Assembly (NCBI GenBank): GCA_001898335.1
Contig: MKTS01000003.1
Span: forward strand, 1-64,000
Length of the DNA: 64,000 nt
Source: Mucilaginibacter sp. 44-25
Lineage (GTDB): Bacteria > Bacteroidota > Bacteroidia > Sphingobacteriales > Sphingobacteriaceae
Reading direction: 5' to 3'
Shown here: positions 35,434 through 44,478 of the stretch, one piece after another
How the letters are laid out: every line of letters begins with the position of its first letter
Numbering within the stretch: the first letter of the stretch is position 1
Made by a program: the position numbers and the translations under genes
Notes under the pieces: generated by a model
Told to the model about the DNA's origin: nothing
The model's database searches: none
What the model saw: only the letters and a program-made list of their open reading frames with translations

Positions 35434-35480
35434 TTACAGGGAGCGCCATACATGCTTCCATCAATAATAAGGACATTAAA

Positions 35481-36266
35481 GTGCAGATAAATTTTTATAA
35501 ATACCAGGGTGCAGGCAACGATTTTGTATTAATAGACAATCGCAAAAATACCCTTCAACACCTTGATAAAGAAACCGTTGCTTTGCTTTGCGACCGCCGT
35601 TTCGGGATTGGAGGTGACGGCCTGATGCTGCTGGAGAACAAGGCCGGTTACGACTTTAAAATGGTATACTACAATGCCGATGGAAACGAGGGTAGCATGT
35701 GCGGTAACGGCGGGCGTTGTATTGTAGCTTTTGCGAAACATTTGGGTGTAATTACCGACACGACAAATTTTCTGGCTACAGACGGCCCTCACTATGCCAA
35801 AATTTCAGCAAATGGCGAATGGATAAGCCTCCAGATGATCGATGTGGACACCGTTAATACCGATGGCGACGCTTTTGTGCTTAACACCGGCTCGCCGCAT
35901 TATGTTAAACCAACGCACGACCTGGCGTTTAAAGATGTTTTTAACGAGGGCCACGCCATCCGCAATAACGCCACCTACAAACAGGAGGGCATTAACGTAA
36001 ACTTTGTAGAACCCGAAGGCGAAGGGTACTTTGTACGCACTTTTGAGCGCGGTGTTGAAAATGAAACCTACGCCTGTGGTACAGGTGTTACCGCTGTTGC
36101 CCTGGCTATGGCCAGACATCACCACTTGTTAGGGCAAATCAGTACGCCAATAAGGGTATTGGGCGGCAACTTGAATATCCGCTTCCGCTATGATGGAGAA
36201 AAGTTCAATGATATATTTTTAGAAGGGCCTGCAAAAAAGGTTTTTGAAGGGACGATAACTATTTAA
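35481..36266 (+). CDS. dapF: Diaminopimelate epimerase
   Basis: 261-residue PLP-independent epimerase, LL- to meso-diaminopimelate, for peptidoglycan and lysine synthesis. Both catalytic cysteines are visible in GSMCGNGGRCIVAFA and ETYACGTGVTAVALA. Starts at a GTG (MQINFYKYQGAGNDFVLIDNR); the conserved YQGAGNDF supports this start. Transcribed away from degP. Confidence 0.95.
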   Translation: MQINFYKYQGAGNDFVLIDNRKNTLQHLDKETVALLCDRRFGIGGDGLMLLENKAGYDFKMVYYNADGNEGSMCGNGGRCIVAFAKHLGVITDTTNFLATDGPHYAKISANGEWISLQMIDVDTVNTDGDAFVLNTGSPHYVKPTHDLAFKDVFNEGHAIRNNATYKQEGINVNFVEPEGEGYFVRTFERGVENETYACGTGVTAVALAMARHHHLLGQISTPIRVLGGNLNIRFRYDGEKFNDIFLEGPAKKVFEGTITI

Positions 36267-36344
36267 TTTTTTACCATCCCAGGGATTGATAACTATTAGA
36301 AACTCTGTTCTATTCCATTAGTACAAACCCGAATACGCGAGAAA

Positions 36345-36424
36345 GCCTCACCTAAATCCTCTCCGAAGGAGAGGACTTCAAATAACTATAAGCTCCCTCT
36401 CCTTTGGAGAGGGTAGGGTGAGGC
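36345..36424. repeat. GCCTCACC...GGTGAGGC palindromic element, copy 3
   Basis: Same architecture as the copies at 28075, 31824 and 58679, with the middle inverted relative to copy 1. It fills part of the 317-bp gap between dapF and the helicase gene; the remainder (36425-36583) is AT-rich with no gene. Confidence 0.8.
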
Positions 36425-36583
36425 TTCCGGGATAGCTATGTTGCTACCCTTTCCGCAGATTGAACAGCATCAACCCGTGTTAATATTTTTTTAAGCAAAA
36501 ATTTTCGAGTACAGATTTTTTAATTTACGTTTGAATTTTTTATTAACGTAGCTTCTATTAATTTTTTACCTAAGAAAAGATTA

Positions 36584-39478
36584 ATGCTACGCGTAGACAG
36601 TACCAAGCCCTGCCAATTGATATATGCCATTGCCCGGCACGATTACCTGTCGTACGTTATTGAACCGCATGTGGTGCAGCTTAACCCCAATGGCGAGTTC
36701 TCCTTTACCCACCAGCGCCTTTTCTCTAATACCGCCGAAGAATTTAACGCCTGTATTGATGATACCGACCGTAAGCTGATCAAAATACTGGAGGATATTG
36801 AGCAGGGCAACATCATCAAAAAATTCCATAAAAAGCCCATACGCCCTTTTGAGTTTTTTGGGAAGATATTTAACGAGCAGCTTTTTGATATTATCCGCCC
36901 AAAAATTGAGAAAAAACTGGTGGAAGCGCTAAGCCTGCTGCGCGACAAGCAGATATACCTCATGAGCAAAGAAGGCTACCCGGCAGGGCGCAGGGTACAC
37001 ATGGCCGATGAAGCCGCTTCCGTATTATTCCATTTCAGGCGCGGCGAAGAGGAGATACGCTACTTTCCTACCATTAAGTACCAGGGCATGCGTATCGAGT
37101 TCATGTTCAAGGACGCGGAAATTATCTGTAATCACCCGGCCTGGATGCTGCTGGACGATACCCTGTACTATTTCGATAAGGATATTGAGGGCAAAAAACT
37201 TTTGCCCTTTTTGAACAAGCGATATATCTCCATACCTAAATCATCAGAGCATTCTTACTTTGAGAAATTTGTTGCCCCGCTGATAGAAAAATATAACGTT
37301 TACGCCGAAGGCTTTACCATTAATACCGAAAAGTACGATGCCATTGCCTGCGTAAAGCCCATTTATGTAGAGGGTGGCACATCGCAGCTGCAACTGTACT
37401 TTAAATACGCGGGGTATGTTTTCCCTTACGGGGATGGCCGGCATATTTCGGTACGTATGGAAAAAAATGGCGACGATTACCTTTTCCACCGCATCCGGAG
37501 ATCCGTTAGCTGGGAAAAAGGCAAGCTGCAGCAGTTGGAAAACATGGGCTTGAAAACCACATCGTCTTTATTTCAAAACCTGGAAGTGGCAACTGCCGAT
37601 GACGATACCGACCGCTCGTTCCCTATTTTTGAATGGCTTAACCACCACCATGACGAGCTGCTTGAAAAAGGCTTTGAGATAGAACAGCCTGACGGCCAGA
37701 AGCGCTATGTTTTTGGCAATACCCGCATTGAGCTGGAAGTAAACGAGCAAAATGATTGGTTCGATATCAACGCCGTTGTATCCTTCGGGCCGTACCGTAT
37801 ACCGTTCATCCAGTTAAAGAACCATATCCTCAACCATCGTAAAGAATTTGTACTACCATCGGGCGAAATAGCGGTAATACCCGAAAGCTGGTTCTCGCAG
37901 TATGGTAACCTGCTGCACTTTAGCGAAGGCGGCGACGAAATAAAACTGCGCCGGCATCACCTGGGCCTGGTGAATGATCTGTCGGGCGGTGAAATGGCCG
38001 AGGTGGCCATGAGCCGCAAGCTGCAAAAACTCACCGATTTTGAAGAAACAGAAGATGTACCCATGCCGGTAAACTTCGCGGGCAGTTTACGCCCTTACCA
38101 AAAGGCGGGCTATAACTGGTTCCATTTTTTAAAGCATTACCATTTTGGCGGCTGCCTGGCCGATGATATGGGCCTCGGTAAAACCATACAAACGCTTTCA
38201 TTGCTGCAAAAGCATAAGGAAGAAACTGAGGCGGCGGGCGGCAAAAGCACCTCACTTATTATTATGCCTACCTCGCTCATCTATAACTGGCTTAACGAGG
38301 CTAAAAAATTTGCGCCGCAGTTACGTATCATGGTGCATACGGGTGCTTTCCGCTATAAATCGGCAGAGGTGTTTGCCAATTATGATGTGGTCATTACCAC
38401 CTACGGCATCAGCCGGATAGATATTGAGATGTTTAAGGCTTACTTTTTTGAGTATGTGATACTGGACGAAAGCCAGAACATCAAGAACGCTTCGTCCAAA
38501 TCGTTCCAGGCGGTTAAACAACTTAAATCGCGCTATAAATTGATATTGAGCGGTACCCCGGTTGAAAATTCGGTGAACGACCTGTGGACGCAAATGACTT
38601 TTATTAACCCGGGGCTGCTGGGTTCGCAGCAGTTTTTCCAGAACGAGTTTGTGACGCCGATAGAAAAAAAGAAGGACGAAGACAAAGCGCGCAAGCTGCA
38701 AGCCATCATCAAACCCTTTGTGCTGCGCCGTACCAAAGAGCAGGTAGCTACCGAGCTGCCGCCAAAAACCGAAAACCTGTTCTATTGCCAGATGAGCGAA
38801 GAACAGGCCAGCGTGTACGATAAGGTAAAATCCGAATACCGCAACGAGTTGCTGCGCAGCCTGGAAGACGGAACCTTTGCTAAAACACAGATACAGGTAT
38901 TACAAGGGCTCATCAAACTGCGGCAGATAGCCAATCACCCATCCATGATAGATGCCGAATACGAGGGCGATAGCGGAAAGTTCGAGAACGTGACCCATAC
39001 CCTCGCCAACGTTTTGGATGGTGTCCATAAAGTGCTCATATTTTCGCAGTTTGTGAAACAGCTTACCATATACCGCGAATACTTTGAGCGTGAGGGCATT
39101 CCTTATGTTTACCTGGACGGAGGCACCCAAAACAGGGGCGATGTAGTACAAAAATTTCAGCAGGATGCTAAAACGCAGGTATTCCTGATCTCGATAAAGG
39201 CTGGCGGCGTTGGCCTCAACCTCACCGAGGCCGACTATGTATTTATCCTCGACCCGTGGTGGAACCCTGCCGTTGAGCAGCAAGCCATTGACCGCACGCA
39301 CCGCATTGGCCAAACCAAAAACGTGTTCATCTACAAATTCATCACAAAAGATACCGTAGAAGAAAAGATACTGGCCCTGCAGCAACGCAAGCTCAGCGTA
39401 GCCCGCTCCCTCATCACCACCGAAGAAAGTTTCATCAAGTCGCTTTCAGCGGATGATATTAAGGAGATTTTGGGGTAG
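36584..39478 (+). CDS. SNF2-family DEAD-like helicase
   Basis: 964-residue Swi2/Snf2-type ATPase, a DNA translocase. The first 480 residues are a variable N-terminal region of unknown fold. Motif I is ADDMGLGKTIQTLS, motif II DESQN (VILDESQNIKNASS) and motif III LSGTPVENSVNDLW. The C-terminal RecA domain contains KVLIFSQF, GGVGLNLTEADYVFILDPWWNPAVEQQAIDRTHRIGQ. Stand-alone forms are common in Bacteroidota; a role in transcription or repair is assumed. No restriction or methylase neighbours, so no reason to call it DISARM or similar. Confidence 0.92.
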   Translation: MLRVDSTKPCQLIYAIARHDYLSYVIEPHVVQLNPNGEFSFTHQRLFSNTAEEFNACIDDTDRKLIKILEDIEQGNIIKKFHKKPIRPFEFFGKIFNEQLFDIIRPKIEKKLVEALSLLRDKQIYLMSKEGYPAGRRVHMADEAASVLFHFRRGEEEIRYFPTIKYQGMRIEFMFKDAEIICNHPAWMLLDDTLYYFDKDIEGKKLLPFLNKRYISIPKSSEHSYFEKFVAPLIEKYNVYAEGFTINTEKYDAIACVKPIYVEGGTSQLQLYFKYAGYVFPYGDGRHISVRMEKNGDDYLFHRIRRSVSWEKGKLQQLENMGLKTTSSLFQNLEVATADDDTDRSFPIFEWLNHHHDELLEKGFEIEQPDGQKRYVFGNTRIELEVNEQNDWFDINAVVSFGPYRIPFIQLKNHILNHRKEFVLPSGEIAVIPESWFSQYGNLLHFSEGGDEIKLRRHHLGLVNDLSGGEMAEVAMSRKLQKLTDFEETEDVPMPVNFAGSLRPYQKAGYNWFHFLKHYHFGGCLADDMGLGKTIQTLSLLQKHKEETEAAGGKSTSLIIMPTSLIYNWLNEAKKFAPQLRIMVHTGAFRYKSAEVFANYDVVITTYGISRIDIEMFKAYFFEYVILDESQNIKNASSKSFQAVKQLKSRYKLILSGTPVENSVNDLWTQMTFINPGLLGSQQFFQNEFVTPIEKKKDEDKARKLQAIIKPFVLRRTKEQVATELPPKTENLFYCQMSEEQASVYDKVKSEYRNELLRSLEDGTFAKTQIQVLQGLIKLRQIANHPSMIDAEYEGDSGKFENVTHTLANVLDGVHKVLIFSQFVKQLTIYREYFEREGIPYVYLDGGTQNRGDVVQKFQQDAKTQVFLISIKAGGVGLNLTEADYVFILDPWWNPAVEQQAIDRTHRIGQTKNVFIYKFITKDTVEEKILALQQRKLSVARSLITTEESFIKSLSADDIKEILG

Positions 39479-39494
39479 GAATTATAAACAAAAT

Positions 39495-39569
39495 TGTCAT
39501 GCTGAGGAACGAAGCATCTATCTACGCTATAATTGTTTGAAGGATGATCCGCTTTCGCTCAGCATGACA
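39495..39569. repeat. TGTCAT...ATGACA palindromic element, copy 2
   Basis: Arms ttgtcatgctgag and ctcagcatgacaa; related to 9765-9842. It lies between convergent genes. Confidence 0.6.
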
Positions 39570-39608
39570 AGATGTAATTACCTTTCGTATATAGAAGGCA
39601 TCAGGCCG

Positions 39609-40826
39609 CTACTTCTTCGCTATCCTGTAAAATTTACCGCTATCGGTTAAGCCGTACAGGGCGCCGTCCTTGCCGGTAACCAATGCCCGCCAGCGTTCGT
39701 TTTTATCGCGCAGCAAACGCTCCTCGCCTACCACTTTATTGTTCCTGATCACCAGGCGCGCGATGTGCGAGCCGCTTAAGCCGCCTACAAACAGGTTGCT
39801 CTTCCACTCGGCGATATTCCCGGTGTAAAAAGTAATGCCACCGGGCGATATGGTAGGGTCCCAATAATAAATGGGCTGCGTCATGCCTTCTTTTTGCTGT
39901 ATACCATCGCCCACCTTTTCGCCGCTGTACTCAATACCGTAGGTAATTACCGGCCAGCCGTAATTATGGCCGGGCCTAATAATATTGATCTCGTCGCCGC
40001 CGCGGGGGCCAAATTCCGCTTCCCACAGGTCGCCGGTTGCCGGGTTCCAGGCCAGGCCGTCGGGGTTGCGTAACCCATAAGCATATATTTCGGGTAAAGC
40101 ACCTGCCTTACCCGCAAACGGCCCACCGGGTACCGCCTTACCTGTTTTGGTGATATGGATGATCTTACCTATACCCGCCCCAAGGTCCTGCGCTTTCATG
40201 CGGATATCTGCGCCGCTGCGCTCGCCTGTGCTCACAAACAAATCACCTTTCTTATCAAAAACAATACGGCAGCCGTATTGCAGCGTGCCCTTGTAAGCCG
40301 GCTCGGCCCGGTAAATTACCTGTACATTTTCCAGTTTTGTTTCGTCAGCCGATAACTTGCCTTTGGCGATGGCCAGCAGCGAGCCGCCGGGGGCTTCTTC
40401 GGCATAACCCCAGTAAACCATGCGGTTATTAGCAAAAGCAGGGTCGATAGTTACATCCAGCAAACCACCCTGCGCTTTAAACAATACCGGCGGGAAACCG
40501 GTGATCTGTTTGTCAAAAGCACCGTTGGCCTTTAATATCCGCATGGAGCCCGCTTTCTCCGTGATCAGGAACCGCCCGTCGGGCAGTACGTGTATGCCCC
40601 AGGGGTTCTTCAATTCGTTGTTGATCACCGTTGCCGTATAAGGCGTTTTTGTTTTGATCCCGCGTATGCGTGTTTGCCCGCGAAAGGCCGGTTTGTAATT
40701 GGTATTGGGCTTTTGCGTTTCAACCGGGGCCAGGGCGGTATCGCGTTGCAGATCATGGGCATTAGCGCCGGCGCAGCACACGGCAAGGCCTGCTGCCATA
40801 AATAATTTTTTTGATAGCGTAAACAT
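39609..40826 (-). CDS. PQQ-dependent sugar dehydrogenase-like protein
   Basis: About 405 residues, exported (MFTLSKKLFMAAGLAVCCAGANA as signal peptide). The ATG at 40826 is chosen over an upstream one at 40907 because the signal peptide begins there. A six-bladed propeller of the soluble aldose dehydrogenase/YliI type: NPWGIHVLPDGRFLITEKAG, GERSGADIRMKAQDLGAGIGKI, YGLRNPDGLAWNPATGDLWEAEFGPRGGDEIN. Probably oxidises sugars in the periplasm with PQQ; pqq synthesis genes are not in the window. Confidence 0.88.
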   Translation of the reverse strand: MFTLSKKLFMAAGLAVCCAGANAHDLQRDTALAPVETQKPNTNYKPAFRGQTRIRGIKTKTPYTATVINNELKNPWGIHVLPDGRFLITEKAGSMRILKANGAFDKQITGFPPVLFKAQGGLLDVTIDPAFANNRMVYWGYAEEAPGGSLLAIAKGKLSADETKLENVQVIYRAEPAYKGTLQYGCRIVFDKKGDLFVSTGERSGADIRMKAQDLGAGIGKIIHITKTGKAVPGGPFAGKAGALPEIYAYGLRNPDGLAWNPATGDLWEAEFGPRGGDEINIIRPGHNYGWPVITYGIEYSGEKVGDGIQQKEGMTQPIYYWDPTISPGGITFYTGNIAEWKSNLFVGGLSGSHIARLVIRNNKVVGEERLLRDKNERWRALVTGKDGALYGLTDSGKFYRIAKK

Positions 40827-40854
40827 AAGTAGTTGGTAATGTATGCGGTACTTG

Positions 40855-40880
40855 TTGCTTCTATGGGGTAATAGAAGCAA
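40855..40880. other. 10-bp hairpin upstream of the sugar dehydrogenase
   Basis: Perfect stem ttgcttctat/atagaagcaa with loop ggggta, 29 bp before the ATG at 40826 in the minus-strand leader. No strong T-run. May be an operator or RNA element; function unknown. No other structure was noticed in this 220-bp gap. Confidence 0.4.
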
Positions 40881-41046
40881 TATTAAAAAATTAATATTTG
40901 TTTGCACCGCCTGTTAAAAAACAAATTAGCCGTCACTTTGTATAACTCTCAATTTACCGCGTAATTGCCGCATAAACACACCGGCGGCACAACAATTTTA
41001 CGCTGCATCAATACTGCTTTTTGTAACATTGCACAAATTTTAATAG

Positions 41047-42021
41047 TTGACAGTAGCCGCTAAAAAGATATTCTCGTACCTGTTAAAGGCATCAATACTT
41101 GTTTTAACGGTATTATTTGTCTACCATAAACTGCTTAGTAAGAACGATAGCCTGCAGCAGTTTAAAAACCTTACTTCGGTTATCAGCCGGGCCGAGGTGG
41201 TGTATACCATGGGCGCCGTTGTAGTACTCATGGTGGTTAACTGGGCGCTGGAAAGCTTAAAATGGCAATACCTGGCTAAAAAGCTCACACGCCTGAGTGT
41301 ATGGCAGGCCGTTGAAGCGGTATTTTGCGGCCTTAGCTGGGCCATATTTACCCCTAACCGTATTGGCGAATATGGCGGGCGGGTAATGTTTCTGCCAAAC
41401 CGCAAGCGCATACATGGCGTATTCGCTATGGCTGTAGGCGCGTTTGCTCAAAATGTGATCACCAACCTGGTGGGCATTATGGCTTCTCTATGGTTTATTT
41501 ACCATTTTCTGCATTTAAATACCTGGCTATTTCTTGGCATCACGCTGTTGTCTGTCGCGTTTTTAGCATTGTTCCTGCTGCTGTATTTTCGCATAGGCCT
41601 GCTGGTAAAATGGCTGGACAGGATCAGTTTCCTCAAAAATTTCCGCAGGTTCTTTGATATTATGGGCCGTTACAGCCAGCGCGAGCTACTGATAGTTTTT
41701 GCCTACAGCCTGGCGCGGTTTTTCGTTTTTTCGTTCCAGTACTACCTGGTCATTCACCTGCTGCTGCCGCAACTGCCCATGTTCAGCATGATCATGACGG
41801 TACTGGTGTTCATCTTCATCCAATCGGCCATGCCCTCGCTTGACCTGCTCGATATAGGCGTACGCAGTTTTACGGCCATGCATTTATTTTTATACATTAC
41901 CAACCAGCAAATAGCTATAATTGCAGCGGTATCATCTATCTGGCTCATCAACCTGATCATACCGGCCATTATCGGCTCTGTATTTGTTTTTAAACTGAGA
42001 TTCTTTGATCGCACTGCATAG
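41047..42021 (+). CDS. LPG-synthase-TM/flippase-like membrane protein
   Basis: 324-residue polytopic inner-membrane protein (UPF0104/lysylphosphatidylglycerol synthetase TM type) with about eight hydrophobic helices. AVEAVFCGLSWAIFTPNRIGEYGGRV in the first third is typical. There is no catalytic LPG-synthase domain. It starts at a TTG and overlaps the following glycosyltransferase gene by 17 bp; the pair may handle a glycolipid, with this protein as flippase or accessory membrane part. Confidence 0.8.
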   Translation: MTVAAKKIFSYLLKASILVLTVLFVYHKLLSKNDSLQQFKNLTSVISRAEVVYTMGAVVVLMVVNWALESLKWQYLAKKLTRLSVWQAVEAVFCGLSWAIFTPNRIGEYGGRVMFLPNRKRIHGVFAMAVGAFAQNVITNLVGIMASLWFIYHFLHLNTWLFLGITLLSVAFLALFLLLYFRIGLLVKWLDRISFLKNFRRFFDIMGRYSQRELLIVFAYSLARFFVFSFQYYLVIHLLLPQLPMFSMIMTVLVFIFIQSAMPSLDLLDIGVRSFTAMHLFLYITNQQIAIIAAVSSIWLINLIIPAIIGSVFVFKLRFFDRTA

Positions 42022-43135
42022 TATTATTTCGTTATTGCTTACCGGCCTTTACCTGCTGGTGGTTGGCTACCTTATTAAAGGCTGGGCGGCGCTCAAGCGC
42101 GCGAGGCTTACACAAAGCACGTTTATTACACCGGTAACCATATTGATAGCCGCCCGCAACGAGGCCGAGCGTATTCACCTTACCATTGAGGATATCCTGG
42201 CGCAGGACTACCCCAAACATCTTACCGAAATTATTATTGTTGACGACCACTCTACCGATGATACCGCCAACATTATACGCGGCTATGCCGGCAGGGGTGT
42301 TAAGCTACTACAGCTCAATGAGGATAAGCCCCTCAATTCCTATAAAAAGAAGGCCATTGCCGAAGCCATAGGCATGGCAACCGGTGAGTTAATGGTTTGT
42401 ACTGATGCCGATTGCCGCATGGGGACCCAATGGCTTTCGTCAGTAGTTAGCTGTTATGAAACCCTGAAACCGGTCATGATCTCGTCGCCGGTAACCTACT
42501 TTGAAGAACGCTCTTTGTTTGAACGCCTGCAAACGCTGGAGTTCTCTTACCTTATTGGCATTGGCGCCGCCTTTATTGGCAATGGCAGGGCATCAACCTG
42601 TAACGGGGCTAACTTTGCCTATCGCAAGGATGTATTTTACGAGGTAGGTGGCTTTAAAGGTATTGACGACCTGGCATCCGGCGATGATGAGCTGCTGCTG
42701 CAAAAGGTGGCCGAAGTATATCCACACCGGATAGCTTTCCTTAAAAACCGCGATGCTGTGGTATATACGCATGCCAAACATACCTTGCAGGAGTTTTTGC
42801 AACAAAGGCGCAGGTGGGCCTCCAAATCAACCCGGTATAAGGATAAAAAGGTAGTTGCCCTGGCAGTTTGCATTTGGCTGTTTAACCTTTCGTTACTGGT
42901 AAATGCCGCGCTGGGCTTTTACAGTATTACTTTTCTTGAGCTTTTCCTTGTGCAGTTTCTGTTGAAATATTTGATCGAAGTAGCTTTTCTTCTCCCTATT
43001 ACCGCCTTCTTTAAAAGGCCGGGGCTGGTGAGCCTGTTAATTATATTGGGACCTATACACATTATTTATTTTGTGTACGTAGGTTTACTGGGCAATACCC
43101 GCAAGTACGCCTGGAAAGGCCGCGTGGTACGTTAA
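42005..43135 (+). CDS. Family 2 glycosyltransferase
   Basis: 376 residues. A GT-A domain is between an N-terminal membrane helix (5-30) and C-terminal hydrophobic helices (280-350), so an inner-membrane enzyme facing the cytoplasm. Nucleotide-binding IIIVDDHSTDDTA, metal-binding DAD in VCTDADCRMG, acceptor-site region SGDDELLLQKV and QQRRRWASK (QxxRW) are all seen, indicating a processive-type or lipid-linked GT2. Starts at a TTG in the 3' end of the flippase-like gene. Confidence 0.88.
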   Translation: MIALHSIISLLLTGLYLLVVGYLIKGWAALKRARLTQSTFITPVTILIAARNEAERIHLTIEDILAQDYPKHLTEIIIVDDHSTDDTANIIRGYAGRGVKLLQLNEDKPLNSYKKKAIAEAIGMATGELMVCTDADCRMGTQWLSSVVSCYETLKPVMISSPVTYFEERSLFERLQTLEFSYLIGIGAAFIGNGRASTCNGANFAYRKDVFYEVGGFKGIDDLASGDDELLLQKVAEVYPHRIAFLKNRDAVVYTHAKHTLQEFLQQRRRWASKSTRYKDKKVVALAVCIWLFNLSLLVNAALGFYSITFLELFLVQFLLKYLIEVAFLLPITAFFKRPGLVSLLIILGPIHIIYFVYVGLLGNTRKYAWKGRVVR

Positions 43136-43236
43136 TCGTTGATATAAATACGCATTTACATTATTTTATAAAATAACTTCCTTGCGCACTATTAAACAGA
43201 TTATTTATCTATTTTAGGCTGCCTGTTACCAAAGTA

Positions 43237-44475
43237 ATGCAAAACTATCATGAAAACTCCGGCGAGGATGAGCTGATACGGTTGCTTTTAAAGCGACAGT
43301 CGGAACTTAACTCCCTACTGGAAGTTACCCGTGCCATCAACAAGAACACACCTACCACTACACTGTTCCAGATGCTGGAGGTGATCCTGAAAAGCTACCT
43401 GCAAATAGGCAAGTTCAGGTTCATGATAGAAAAGGGTGGCAATTTTAGCTGCATATCTAAATTTGGCGGCATTGCCGAATCGCCCATCGTTTTAAACAAC
43501 ACCTGGAAACACTTAAGCAAGATCAAATCGCCCTCGCCACTTAACGGTCACGCCGACAAGATCTTAAGCACCTATAACTATTTTATTCCTATCTATCATA
43601 AGAACAAGGCGCTGGCCTTCGCCCTCATTGGCGACTTTGATACCAGCAGCGCCATGCTCAATAACGACCTCAACTTTATACAAACCCTTATTAATGTAAT
43701 TGTAGTGGCTTTGGAGAACAAGCGGCTTTTTCGCGAACGCCTCCTTGCCGAACGTATGCAGCGGGAAATGGAACTTGCCGTGGAAGTGCAGAACATGCTG
43801 GTTCCGCTGCGCGAATACCGTGAGGACGGGATAGAAGTAGACGCCAAGTACCTGCCGCACCAGGACATCGGCGGCGATTACTTTGACTTTTTCAGGCTCA
43901 ACGAGAACGAATTTTTATGGTGTGTGGCCGATGTATCGGGAAAGGGGATATCGGCAGCGCTGCTGATGGCTAATTTCCAGGCCAGCCTGCATGGCCTGGT
44001 AGCCATTGAGGACGACCTGACCACCGTAGTTGAGCGCCTCAATAAAATTGTGATACGCAACACTAAGGGCGAGCGCTTTATTACACTCTTCCTGGCTAAA
44101 TACAACCAGAAAACGCGCCGCCTTAATTATATCAATGCCGGGCACAACCCCACTATTTTATGTGCCGATGGCGAAGCCGTACAACTAAAACTGGGCACTA
44201 CCATGATCGGCGCGTTTGACGAGCTGCCATTTTTAAATGAGGGCGAAATTGACGTAGAGCCCGGAAGCCTGCTTTTTAATTATACTGACGGCTTAATGGA
44301 TATTGAGGCGCAGAACAGTAAAAACTGGAACGAAGAAAAAATGGTGGAATACGTAGTGTTTAACGGTGATAAAACCCCCGACCAGTTTAACGAAGAATTG
44401 ATGCACCACATTAATAACGTGGTAAAAGGCCGCCTGATAGACGATATCACCCTCCTTACCCTGCGCCTGTACTAA
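43237..44475 (+). CDS. SpoIIE/PP2C-type phosphatase with sensor domain
   Basis: 412-residue regulatory serine phosphatase. The N-terminal 170 residues form a GAF-like sensor, a short coiled coil (ERMQREMELAVEVQNMLVP) links it, and the PP2C_SIG domain (about 205-412) has the metal-binding acids in HQDIGGDYFDF, VADVSGKGISAALLM and NYTDGL. The family usually controls anti-sigma-factor antagonists (STAS) in a partner-switch pathway; no anti-sigma partner is nearby. Confidence 0.88.
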   Translation: MQNYHENSGEDELIRLLLKRQSELNSLLEVTRAINKNTPTTTLFQMLEVILKSYLQIGKFRFMIEKGGNFSCISKFGGIAESPIVLNNTWKHLSKIKSPSPLNGHADKILSTYNYFIPIYHKNKALAFALIGDFDTSSAMLNNDLNFIQTLINVIVVALENKRLFRERLLAERMQREMELAVEVQNMLVPLREYREDGIEVDAKYLPHQDIGGDYFDFFRLNENEFLWCVADVSGKGISAALLMANFQASLHGLVAIEDDLTTVVERLNKIVIRNTKGERFITLFLAKYNQKTRRLNYINAGHNPTILCADGEAVQLKLGTTMIGAFDELPFLNEGEIDVEPGSLLFNYTDGLMDIEAQNSKNWNEEKMVEYVVFNGDKTPDQFNEELMHHINNVVKGRLIDDITLLTLRLY

Positions 44476-44478
44476 CCC

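Noticed and set aside
36584..39478. SNF2 helicase as part of a DISARM-like defence system
   Set aside because: No DUF1998, PLD or methyltransferase genes nearby; it stands alone among housekeeping genes.
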